NCBI GenBank assembly: GCA_025808555.1 | Contig: CP075526.1 | Coordinates: 1,464,712-1,528,711 of the forward strand | Length of the DNA: 64,000 bases | Direction of reading: 5' to 3' | Source: Anaerolineales bacterium | GTDB lineage: Bacteria; Chloroflexota; Anaerolineae; Anaerolineales; UBA11579 | Shown: positions 17,650 to 25,460 of the stretch, piece by piece | Layout of the letters: every line of letters starts with the position of its first letter | Position numbering within the stretch: the first letter of the stretch is position 1 | Translations under genes and position numbers: made by a program | Notes under the pieces: generated by a model | What the model saw: only the letters and a program-made list of their open reading frames with translations | The model's database searches: none | Told to the model about the DNA's origin: nothing

Positions 17650-17782
17650 GTCTTTGCGAGCGATATGCTGCGCAGCAGCATGAGCGAAACATCGAAGATT
17701 GCACAATCCCCAAGCGAGTTTGCATAGCAAGTTGGGGATTGCTTCGCTTGCGCAGCTTTGCTGCGCATCGCTCGCAAAGACA
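17650..17782. repeat. Head-to-head pair of TGTCTTTGCGAG...CAATCCCCAA repeats
   Basis: The left copy begins TGTCTTTGCGAGCGAT at 17650 and reaches CAATCCCCAAGC near 17715. The right copy is its inverted form, from TTGGGGATTGCTTCGC (17732) to CTCGCAAAGACA (17782). Each carries an internal GC-rich hairpin (GCTGCGCAGCAGC; GCGCAGCTTTGCTGCGC). The whole could fold into one long cruciform. Confidence 0.8.
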
Positions 17783-17801
17783 CTTGTGCCTAATTCGTGT
17801 C

Positions 17802-17822
17802 GCCCTGAGCGCAGCGAAGGGC
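17802..17822. repeat. GCCCTGAGCGCAGCGAAGGGC palindromic motif
   Basis: GCCCT/AGGGC arms around GAGCGCAGCGA. Motifs of this CCCTGAGC...GAAGGG form are dispersed between genes in many bacterial genomes; this is recognised from memory and copy number here is unknown. Confidence 0.55.
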
Positions 17823-17964
17823 ATTTATGGAGTTTGGGGATGAATAGTCTCTACTGAATATAGGACGATTGGTCACTCCGAACGAGCCGTAGCCTCAAGA
17901 CTGCTGGCGCCGCGCCAGCGTAAGATCCCTGCTGGTATGTCTTCCGCGCCTGACCATACGTAGG

Positions 17965-17982
17965 GGCGCAGCATGCTGCGCC
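17965..17982. repeat. 18-bp perfect palindrome GGCGCAGCATGCTGCGCC
   Basis: Perfect dyad symmetry without loop, 12 bases before the terminator. It fits another dispersed intergenic repeat family and not an operator, as no promoter is visible beside it. Confidence 0.6.
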
Positions 17983-17993
17983 GATCTAAACAA

Positions 17994-18019
17994 AAAATCC
18001 CACCATGCGGTGGGATTTT
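17994..18019 (-). terminator. Rho-independent terminator of the birA unit
   Basis: AAAATCCCACC / GGTGGGATTTT stem (11 bp, 4-base loop), 24 bases after the stop of the small membrane protein gene on the minus strand; symmetric enough to work in both directions. Confidence 0.85.
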
Positions 18020-18042
18020 ATTTGCCTAGCTATGCGCGCCGC

Positions 18043-18261
18043 TCACCCCAACGGAATAGCGATCGAGCCCGTGATCAGCAGGCAGAACGCGCCAATGATC
18101 AGCACCATGAAAAAGAACATCACCGAGATCACAAAACGCTGCAGGGGCGTCATGCCCAAAAAGCCCGTCTCGTCATCCTCGGTCTGGATCAAAGTCGGGG
18201 TTTCCTGAATTTCGTTCAAGAAACTTTCCGTATCGTCTTCTCGCAGAAAATCGTCCAGCAT
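18043..18261 (-). CDS. Small single-pass membrane protein, unknown function
   Basis: 72 residues. An acidic N-terminal half (MLDDFLREDDTESFLNEIQE) is followed by one or two closely spaced hydrophobic helices (about 43-70). No known family is recognised. An AGGAGA ribosome-binding site lies 5 bases before the ATG, and it starts 24 bases behind birA, so the two are probably one transcript ending at the terminator at 17994-18019. Confidence 0.7.
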   Translation of the reverse strand: MLDDFLREDDTESFLNEIQETPTLIQTEDDETGFLGMTPLQRFVISVMFFFMVLIIGAFCLLITGSIAIPLG

Positions 18262-18285
18262 AAGTCTCCTGTGCTTCAGTCTAGC

Positions 18286-19089
18286 TTAATTGCCCGGCCT
18301 GTCAACCAAGGGCCGCAGCTGCACCTGCCCGGCTGGGTACGTGCGCTCTGCACCGTCCACCACCAGGCGCAGGCTGCCGTCCGCTGCCAGGCCGGCCAGA
18401 ATACCCGTCACCGGCTCCGGCCCGCTGTGCAGTTGCACCGGCTGGTTCCGGTACGCCAGGCGCTGCTCCCAGGCTTGCAGGAACTCCGCCTGCGGCATGC
18501 GCGGCAGCCAAGTCAGCAGGCTCTCCAGCACTGCTCGCAGCAGGCCCGCGGCGGCCACAGGCCGGCCGGCGGCCTGCTCCACGCTGGTGGCCGGGAAGCG
18601 CAGTTGGCTGGCATCCGGTACAGACTCGGCTGCAACATTGATGCCAATTCCCAGGATCACTGCTTGCAGCTGACTGCCGGCCCAGTGGGCCTCGGGCAGC
18701 ACCCCGCACAGCTTTTTGCCATCCGCCAGCACGTCGTTGGGCCACTTGATCTCGGCCTTGATGCCTAGCCCTCCCAGCGCCTCGCTCACCGCCAGCGCTC
18801 CCAGGCCGGATACCCGGCCCAGCTGGCTGGCCTGAAAGCCGGCGGGCGGCGGCAACAGCAGGCTAAAGGCCAGGGCGCTGCCCGGCGGGGTATGCCAGCT
18901 GCGCCCATCCCGCCCGCGGCCCTGGGTCTGCTCGTCGGCGGCGGCCAGGCATACGCCCGCCGCCCCCTCGGCCGCCCAGGCCGCCACTACGTCATTGGTC
19001 GAGCCTATGCTTTCATAAAACTCGGCCCGCGCTAGTGGCCGCGCCAGCGGCAAGCCGCTGACCACCTCCTTAAATTCCGTCTTGTTCAT
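18286..19089 (-). CDS. birA: Biotin--[acetyl-CoA-carboxylase] ligase
   Basis: 267 residues. It activates biotin with ATP and attaches it to carboxyl-carrier proteins. The biotin/ATP loop TQGRGRDGRSW, the substrate-positioning IGSTND, KWPNDVL and GIGINV are present, followed by the small C-terminal beta domain. There is no N-terminal helix-turn-helix, so this is the monofunctional type without a repressor role. The ATG is 7 bases behind a TAGAAT on the minus strand, predicting a leaderless mRNA. Confidence 0.95.
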   Translation of the reverse strand: MNKTEFKEVVSGLPLARPLARAEFYESIGSTNDVVAAWAAEGAAGVCLAAADEQTQGRGRDGRSWHTPPGSALAFSLLLPPPAGFQASQLGRVSGLGALAVSEALGGLGIKAEIKWPNDVLADGKKLCGVLPEAHWAGSQLQAVILGIGINVAAESVPDASQLRFPATSVEQAAGRPVAAAGLLRAVLESLLTWLPRMPQAEFLQAWEQRLAYRNQPVQLHSGPEPVTGILAGLAADGSLRLVVDGAERTYPAGQVQLRPLVDRPGN

Positions 19090-19096
19090 TGTAAGT

Positions 19097-19102
19097 ATTC
19101 TA
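19097..19102 (-). promoter_or_regulatory. -10 box of birA (leaderless)
   Basis: TAGAAT on the minus strand, 7 bases before the ATG of birA. Confidence 0.45.
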
Positions 19103-19141
19103 TATCAAGGCATTGCTCTGGACTCTGGCCCAGGCCGCTGG

Positions 19142-19284
19142 TATACTTGCTTTTGCGCTCGCTTTCGCGGGCGCTTGCGCTGCGTAGCAGCGCACATCTC
19201 ACACGCTTACCTGACTTGGCGGTGCGTGCCCTCACAGAGGGTCACCGCCAGGGATGACGGAAGCGGACGTATAACGCAAAGGAG
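19142..19284 (+). promoter_or_regulatory. rpsB promoter and structured leader
   Basis: TATACT at 19142-19147 predicts a start near 19154 and a leader of about 139 nt. The leader holds a two-tier hairpin: outer GGCGGTG (19218-19224) with CACCGCC (19243-19249), inner CCCTC with GAGGG. AAAGGAG (19278-19284) is the ribosome-binding site. Leaders before rpsB often bind S2 for feedback control; that role here is inferred. Confidence 0.5.
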
Positions 19285-19292
19285 TTTTACCT

Positions 19293-20333
19293 ATGGCCCC
19301 CATTGATATGAAGGCCCTTCTCGAAGCGGGCGTGCACTTCGGGCACCGCACCCAGAAATGGGACCCGCGCATGAAGCCGTACATCTTCACCGAACGTAAC
19401 GGCATCCACATCATTGACCTGCAGCAAACCGTAAAAGCGCTGGAAGAAGCCTACAAGCTGGTGCGCGAAGCCGTCGCCGACGGCAAGAGCGTGCTCTTCG
19501 TTGGTACCAAGCGCCAGGCCGTGGAAACCATTGAGGCCGAGGCGCAGCGCGCCGGCATGCCCTACGTCACCGTGCGCTGGCTGGGTGGCATGCTCACCAA
19601 CTGGAGCACCATGCGCCAGCGCGTGAGCGAGCTCGAAGGCCTGGAGCGCATGGCCCAGCAGGCCCCCGCCGAGGGCGAGAGCAGCAAGCTCAAGCTCACC
19701 AAGCGTGAAATGCTCACCAACTCCCGCAAGGCCGAGAAACTGCAAGAGCGCTTTGGCGGTATCCGCAACATGAACCGCGTGCCTGACCTGTTGTTTGTAG
19801 TTGATGTCAACCGCGAAGAGACCGCCGTGCGCGAGGCCAATATCCTCGGCATTCCCGTTGTGGGCCTCGTGGACACCAACTGCAACCCCGGCGTGATTGA
19901 CTACGTCATCCCTTCCAATGATGATGCCATCCGCGCCATCAAGCTTATGGTGTCCTATATGGCTGACGCCGCGCTGGAAGGCCGCTCCCTGCGCCAGGAC
20001 AAGCAGGAAATCGAAACCGCCAAGGTGGAGACCAAGACGGCTGCCCCGCGCCGCCGCGCCGAAGATGGCCCGGTGGAAGAGCTGACCGACGAGGCTCTGC
20101 TCGGCCAGGCCACCCTGGCCAAGGTGGCTGAAGAGCAGGCCAAGGAAACCGCTGAGGCGGCTGCCAAGGCTGCCAAAGATGCTGAAAAAGCTGCAGCAGC
20201 AACTGACCCGGCCGCTGCCGCTGCCAAACCTGCCGCCAAGAAGCCTGCCGGCGCTCCCGCCGCCAAGACTCGCAAACCGAAACTGAAGAAGTCTGACCTG
20301 CAAGGGACAGGCGAGGAAGAAGTAACCGAATAA
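19293..20333 (+). CDS. rpsB: 30S ribosomal protein S2 with long C-terminal extension
   Basis: 346 residues. Residues 1 to about 230 are a complete S2 ([22 protein letters not shown]; the [19 protein letters not shown] and [27 protein letters not shown] blocks). The remaining about 110 residues form a low-complexity Ala/Lys/Glu/Pro tail. E. coli S2 has 241 residues, so the tail is an addition. The stop shares one base with the tsf start. The strong ribosome-binding site and own promoter mark the start of the rpsB-tsf unit. Confidence 0.97.
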   Translation: MAPIDMKALLEAGVHFGHRTQKWDPRMKPYIFTERNGIHIIDLQQTVKALEEAYKLVREAVADGKSVLFVGTKRQAVETIEAEAQRAGMPYVTVRWLGGMLTNWSTMRQRVSELEGLERMAQQAPAEGESSKLKLTKREMLTNSRKAEKLQERFGGIRNMNRVPDLLFVVDVNREETAVREANILGIPVVGLVDTNCNPGVIDYVIPSNDDAIRAIKLMVSYMADAALEGRSLRQDKQEIETAKVETKTAAPRRRAEDGPVEELTDEALLGQATLAKVAEEQAKETAEAAAKAAKDAEKAAAATDPAAAAAKPAAKKPAGAPAAKTRKPKLKKSDLQGTGEEEVTE

Positions 20334-20929
20334 TGGAAATCACGACTGAACTGATCAAAGAGCTGCGTCAGGCCACCGGTGCTGGCATCCTGGATTGCCG
20401 CGCCGCCCTCGAAGAAGCCAAGGGTGACTTCGACAAAGCGGTGGATGTCCTGCGCCAGAAGGGCCTCTCCAAGGCCGCCAAGCGTGCCGACCGCGAAGTG
20501 CTCAACGGCGCGGTCGAGCTCTACTCCCACGGCGATGGCCGCGTAGGCGTCATGGTGGAAGTCAACTGCGAGACGGACTTCGTTGCCCGCTCGGAGGCCT
20601 TCCGCAACCTGGCCCACGAGATCGCCCTGCAAATTGCCGCCAGCAGCCCGCAATGGCTCACTGAGGAAGAAGTCGATCCGGCCGCCATCGAGCGCGAGAA
20701 GCAGGTGGCCCTCAACACCGCCAAGGAAGCCGGCAAACCCGAAGCCTCCTGGGACAAGATCGCCGAAGGCCGCGTTCAGAAGTTTCTGGATGAGAACGTG
20801 CTGCTGCGCCAGGGTTACATCCGTGACGACAGCAAGACCATCAAAGACATGATCAGCGAAGGCGTCGTCGCCACCGGCGAGAACATCGTCGTGCGCCGTT
20901 TCGCCCGCTGGGAGCTGGGCGGCAAGTGA
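20333..20929 (+). CDS. tsf: Elongation factor Ts
   Basis: 198 residues; the nucleotide exchange factor that recharges EF-Tu. The N-terminal UBA-like domain (ELRQATGAGILDCRAALEEAKGD) and the exchange motif CETDFVAR are present. It is of the short type with a reduced core, as in Thermus, compared with 283 residues in E. coli. Coupled to rpsB by a 1-base overlap; a terminator follows at 21017-21045. Confidence 0.97.
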   Translation: MEITTELIKELRQATGAGILDCRAALEEAKGDFDKAVDVLRQKGLSKAAKRADREVLNGAVELYSHGDGRVGVMVEVNCETDFVARSEAFRNLAHEIALQIAASSPQWLTEEEVDPAAIEREKQVALNTAKEAGKPEASWDKIAEGRVQKFLDENVLLRQGYIRDDSKTIKDMISEGVVATGENIVVRRFARWELGGK

Positions 20930-21016
20930 CCCAACGCCCGTCAAGCGCCTTGATGAGAATGACCAAAGCGGTCCCCGCCGCAGCAGGTGATTCTCATAAT
21001 CGGGAACAATGACAAG

Positions 21017-21045
21017 AAAACGGCCAACGGTGTGTTGGCCGTTTT
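21017..21045 (+). terminator. Rho-independent terminator after tsf
   Basis: AAAACGGCCAA / TTGGCCGTTTT stem (11 bp, 7-base loop) running into a T tract. Upstream, ATGAGAATGACC and GGTGATTCTCAT (about 20954-20998) form another imperfect stem. Confidence 0.85.
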
Positions 21046-21055
21046 TGTAGAATGA

Positions 21056-21793
<738 letters not shown>

Positions 21794-21813
21794 CCGGTGA
21801 CAGGCAAGCCGGC

Positions 21814-22242
21814 ATGCGGATCTGGTCGCTGCACCCGCAGCACCTGGATGCCAAGGGGCTGACCGCGCTGTGGCGCGAAACCCTGCTGGCACAGCGCGTG
21901 CTGCAGGGGCGCACGCGAGGCTATACCCAGCACCCGCAACTGCTGCGCTTCAAAGCCTGCGCTGACCCGCAGGCCGCCATCGCCACCTATCTGGCCGCTG
22001 TGCATGCCGAAGCCCAGGCGCGCGGCTACAACTTCAACGCCGCTCTCATCGCTGCCCCGCGCACCGATGAGCGTTTGGCGGTCAGCGAGGGCCAGCTGGC
22101 CTATGAGTGGCAGCACCTGCTCGCTAAGCTGCAGCAGCGGGCGCCTGACGTACATGCACAGCAAGCCGCCCTGGCCGCGCCGCAGCCGCACCCCATGTTC
22201 TACGTGCAGCCCGGCCCCATCGCTGAGTGGGAGCGGCCGTAG
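21814..22242 (+). CDS. Pyrimidine dimer DNA glycosylase-family protein
   Basis: 142 residues. The N-terminus MRIWSLHPQHLDAKGLTALW followed by RETLLAQRVLQGRTRGYTQHPQL matches the bacterial branch of the Pyr_excise/endonuclease V (T4 DenV-like) family, named for cleaving the glycosyl bond at UV pyrimidine dimers. The residues needed for the lyase step were not verified, so activity is inferred from family only. It sits between pyrH and frr, a position where most genomes have nothing. ATG 21814 is chosen because it gives the exact family N-terminus. Confidence 0.8.
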   Translation: MRIWSLHPQHLDAKGLTALWRETLLAQRVLQGRTRGYTQHPQLLRFKACADPQAAIATYLAAVHAEAQARGYNFNAALIAAPRTDERLAVSEGQLAYEWQHLLAKLQQRAPDVHAQQAALAAPQPHPMFYVQPGPIAEWERP

Positions 22243-22330
22243 GCGCTGTCAATGGGCAAAAGTGCCTCAGTGGTAAAATGCCCTCATTCGTCTTTCCCGC
22301 TGGCTTTCCCGGCGGCTTCAGGAGGCTTTC

Positions 22331-22888
22331 GTGATCGCAGACATGCTCAAAGAGACCAAAGAGCGCATGCAAGGCGCTATTTCATCGCTCAAGGAAGATC
22401 TTTCGGCTATCCGTACCGGCCGTGCCACCCCCGCATTGGTCGAGAAGCTGATGGTGGAGTATTACGGGCAGCCCACACCGCTGATCCAGCTCGCCTCCAT
22501 CAGCGTGCCTGAGCCGCGCCAGTTGCTGATCAAGCCCTTCGACCCGGGTAGCATCAAGGATATCGAGAAAGCCGTGCAAACCTCTGACCTGGGCCTGAAC
22601 CCCAACTCAGACGGTAAAGTGGTGCGCCTGAACCTGCCTCCCCTCACCGAAGATCGCCGCCGCGAGCTGGTGAAGGTGGTCAACAGCCGCCTGGAAGAAG
22701 CCAACGTGGCCGTCCGCAACATTCGCCGGGATGTCATCAAAGACATGCGCGAGTACAAAGATGAGAAGCTGATCTCAGAGGATGAGCTCAAGCGCGGCGA
22801 AGATGACGTACAGAAGCTGACCGACGGGACCACCGGCGAGATCGAGAGCATGGGCAAGCAAAAAGAAAAAGAAGTGATGGAGATCTAG
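22331..22888 (+). CDS. frr: Ribosome recycling factor
   Basis: 185 residues, the tRNA-shaped protein that splits post-termination ribosomes with EF-G. Motifs: LKEDLSAIRTGRATPALVE, IKPFDPGSIKDIEKAVQTSDLGLNP and LTEDRRRELVK. The start is GTG, fixed by a perfect AGGAGG at 22320-22325 five bases upstream. A TAAAAT at 22274-22279 may be a -10 box. Confidence 0.97.
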   Translation: MIADMLKETKERMQGAISSLKEDLSAIRTGRATPALVEKLMVEYYGQPTPLIQLASISVPEPRQLLIKPFDPGSIKDIEKAVQTSDLGLNPNSDGKVVRLNLPPLTEDRRRELVKVVNSRLEEANVAVRNIRRDVIKDMREYKDEKLISEDELKRGEDDVQKLTDGTTGEIESMGKQKEKEVMEI

Positions 22889-22890
22889 TC

Positions 22891-23637
22891 TTGGCACACA
22901 GGGCTGAGCCCGCTGCCGAGCTGAACGGGCGCGTTCCCCAACATATCGCCATCATCATGGATGGCAACGGCCGCTGGGCGAAGGCCCGCGGCCTGCCGCG
23001 CCTGGCCGGCCACCGCGCTGGCACCGAGAATCTGCGCAACATCATCCGCGCCTGCGTCGAGTTCGGCGTCAAGTACCTCACCATCTATGCCTTTTCAACC
23101 GAGAACTGGGGCCGCCCAGAGGAAGAGGTCAGCGGCCTGATGGGCATCTTTGATGAGGTGTTCGAGCGTGAGCTGGCCGAACTGCACAAGCAGGGGGCGC
23201 GGCTCAATCACATTGGCAATCTGGCGCAAGTGCGCCCCTCGCTGCGTGAGAAAGTGCTCAAGGGTATGGAGCTCACCAAGGGCAATGACAAACTGGTGCT
23301 CAACGTAGCCTTCAACTACGGTGGGCGGGATGAGTTGGTGCAAGCGGTCAAAGCCATTCTGCGGGATGGTGTAAAGGCGGATGACATCAACGAGGAAACC
23401 CTCTCGCGCTACATGTTCACTGCCGGCATCCCAGACCCTGATCTGGTCATCCGCACCTCGGGCGAGCAGCGCACCAGTAATTTTTTGATCTGGCAGGCCG
23501 CCTATGCGGAATGGGTCTTCCCGCAGACGTACTGGCCAGACTTTGGGCGGGATGAACTATTGAAGGCCATTCAGGATTTTGGCCACCGTGAACGCCGCTT
23601 TGGCGGCCTGGTGAATGAGGAAGACAATGGCGGGTAA
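22891..23637 (+). CDS. uppS: Isoprenyl (undecaprenyl) diphosphate synthase
   Basis: 248 residues, cis-prenyltransferase making the lipid carrier for cell-wall and surface glycans. The catalytic Asp is in IMDGNGRWAKARGLPRLAGH; further motifs are YAFSTENWGRP, NVAFNYGGRDEL and the C-terminal PDPDLVIRTSGEQRTSNFLIWQ. TTG is the start, 2 bases after the frr stop. The carrier it makes is a plausible substrate for the glycan block at 41-57 kb. Confidence 0.96.
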   Translation: MAHRAEPAAELNGRVPQHIAIIMDGNGRWAKARGLPRLAGHRAGTENLRNIIRACVEFGVKYLTIYAFSTENWGRPEEEVSGLMGIFDEVFERELAELHKQGARLNHIGNLAQVRPSLREKVLKGMELTKGNDKLVLNVAFNYGGRDELVQAVKAILRDGVKADDINEETLSRYMFTAGIPDPDLVIRTSGEQRTSNFLIWQAAYAEWVFPQTYWPDFGRDELLKAIQDFGHRERRFGGLVNEEDNGG

Positions 23638-24439
23638 ACGCATCTTGGTGGCGCTGATCGGTCTGCCGATCGGTATTGCCATTTTCATGGCCGGCGGCGG
23701 GCTGTTTGCCGTCGCCTTCGCCATTATTCTTGGCTTGGCCGCCTGGGAGTATGCCGGGCTGTTTGCCAGCGGAGGCGCTCAACCGGCGCGCTGGCTGGTA
23801 GTGGCCGGGGCGGCTGGCCTGTTCCTGGCTGCTTATCTGCAAGCGCGCACAGACCTGTTGCTGGCGGCATTGGCCATGCTGGCGCTGGTGGTGCACCTGG
23901 TGCAATACGAACGGGGGCGCGAGCAGGCGGGTACCGACTTTGCCATAACCCTGAGCGGCATCTTCTATATCGGCGTGCTGGGCATGTACTTTGCCCACAT
24001 GCGCAACTTACAGCACGGCGAGTGGTGGCTGCTGCTGACGCTGCTTGCCGTGTGGCTGGCCGACACCGCCGCCTACGCCATCGGCACACCGCTGGGCAGG
24101 CACAAGATGAGCCCGCGCCTGAGCCCCAAGAAAAGCTGGGAAGGCTACGCCGCCGGCGTGGTATTCGCCACACTGGGCGCACCGCTGTTCGGTCTGTTGC
24201 TGGCGCGGCTGGGCATGCCGGCTCATCCGATGTTTGCGCTGGGCAACCTGGCCATTCTCGGCTTCGCCGTCGGCGCGCTGACCACCTTGGGCGACTTGGG
24301 CGAGAGCATGATCAAGCGCCAAATGAAGGTGAAGGATGCCAGCCAGATCCTGCCCGGGCACGGCGGCATCTTTGACCGCATCGATTCGTGGTTGTGGGCG
24401 CTGCCCATCGGCTATTTCCTCGTCACCCTCGTTTTCTAA
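23627..24439 (+). CDS. cdsA: Phosphatidate cytidylyltransferase
   Basis: 270 residues, about seven membrane segments; makes CDP-diacylglycerol for phospholipid synthesis. The C-terminal signature GDLGESMIKRQMKVKDASQ with LPGHGGIFDRIDS is complete. GAGGA at 23617-23621 favours the ATG at 23627 over the in-frame ATG at 23615; either way it overlaps the uppS end. Confidence 0.95.
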   Translation: MAGKRILVALIGLPIGIAIFMAGGGLFAVAFAIILGLAAWEYAGLFASGGAQPARWLVVAGAAGLFLAAYLQARTDLLLAALAMLALVVHLVQYERGREQAGTDFAITLSGIFYIGVLGMYFAHMRNLQHGEWWLLLTLLAVWLADTAAYAIGTPLGRHKMSPRLSPKKSWEGYAAGVVFATLGAPLFGLLLARLGMPAHPMFALGNLAILGFAVGALTTLGDLGESMIKRQMKVKDASQILPGHGGIFDRIDSWLWALPIGYFLVTLVF

Positions 24440-24448
24440 GGAGTACGT

Positions 24449-25435
24449 TTGAACGACCTCTCTCCCTCCCGTAACCTGGCTCTTGAACTTGTGCGTGTGA
24501 CGGAGGCGGCCGCGCTGTCTGCGGCGCGCTTCATGGGCCGCGGCGACAAGCCCGCCGGCGACCAGGCCGCCGTGGACGGCATGCGCCTGGTGCTCAACAG
24601 CATCGAGATGAACGGGGTGGTGATCATTGGCGAGGGCGAGAAGGACCGGGCGCCTATGCTGTACAACGGGGAGCATGTCGGTTTTGGCGGCGAGCCGGAA
24701 GTGGATATTGCCGTCGACCCGATCGATGGCACGCGCCCGCTGGCCGAGGGCCGCCTGAACTCGATCGCCACTGTGGCGGTGGCGCCGCGCGGCACCATGT
24801 TCGACCCCGGGCCGTTCGTGTATATGAACAAGATCGCGGTTGGCCCGGCGGCCAAAGGCGCGATCAACGTGGAGCGCAGCATCAAAGACAACCTGGATGC
24901 CATCGCCAAAGCCAGCGGCAAGCGTATTCAGGATCTGGCGGTGATCATGCTTGACCGGCCGCGCCATGAGGAGCTCAAGGCCGAGGTGCGCCGCTGTGGA
25001 GCGCGCATCCGCATGATCGATGACGGCGATGTGGCCGCCGCCCTGATGACCGCCATGCCGGATGCCGGCATTGACGTGCTGCTGGGCATCGGCGGCACGC
25101 CTGAGGGCGTGCTGGCGGCCTGCGCCCTGCGCGCCATGGGCGGCGAGATCCAGGGCAAGCTGTACGCCCGCAACGAGGACGAGCTACGCCGCGGCCGCGA
25201 GATGGGCTACGACTTTGACAAGATCCTGACCATGGATGATCTCGTCTCGTCTGAGGATGTCTTCTTTGCCGCCACCGGCATCACGGATGGCGAGCTGCTC
25301 GACGGGGTCAAGTATTCGGCCACTGGCGCCCGCACGCATAGCCTGGTGGTGCGCGGCACCACCGGCACGGTGCGGCAGATCATTGCCAACCACAGCTTTG
25401 AAAAGCTGGAGAAGATCAGCCCCATCGACTATTAG
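24449..25435 (+). CDS. glpX: Fructose-1,6-bisphosphatase, class II (GlpX)
   Basis: 328 residues. Removes the C1 phosphate of fructose-1,6-bisphosphate in gluconeogenesis. The metal site VDPIDGTRPLAEG, IGEGEKDRAPMLYNGE, VIMLDRPRHEEL and the GIGGTPEGVLAACALRAMGGEIQGKL region are typical. TTG start with AAGGAG at 24438-24443. It stands where dxr/rseP follow cdsA in many genomes. Followed by acs. Confidence 0.95.
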   Translation: MNDLSPSRNLALELVRVTEAAALSAARFMGRGDKPAGDQAAVDGMRLVLNSIEMNGVVIIGEGEKDRAPMLYNGEHVGFGGEPEVDIAVDPIDGTRPLAEGRLNSIATVAVAPRGTMFDPGPFVYMNKIAVGPAAKGAINVERSIKDNLDAIAKASGKRIQDLAVIMLDRPRHEELKAEVRRCGARIRMIDDGDVAAALMTAMPDAGIDVLLGIGGTPEGVLAACALRAMGGEIQGKLYARNEDELRRGREMGYDFDKILTMDDLVSSEDVFFAATGITDGELLDGVKYSATGARTHSLVVRGTTGTVRQIIANHSFEKLEKISPIDY

Positions 25436-25460
25436 CTGGCTGAAACGCACTGGAGCAGGC

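Larger units (their letters stand above)
17617..18042. other. Gene-free stretch filled with palindromic repeats
   Basis: No gene is visible in these 426 bases. The stretch holds the head-to-head repeat pair (17650-17782), a CCCTGAGC/AGGG palindrome (17802-17822), a partial CACTCCGAACGAG motif near 17873, an 18-bp perfect palindrome (17965-17982) and the terminator of the minus-strand birA unit. Confidence 0.8.

Noticed and set aside
17634..17843. 69-codon frame across the repeat island
   Set aside because: It reads through palindromic repeats (CERYAAQQHERN...) that also open frames on the other strand; repeat-derived, not a gene.
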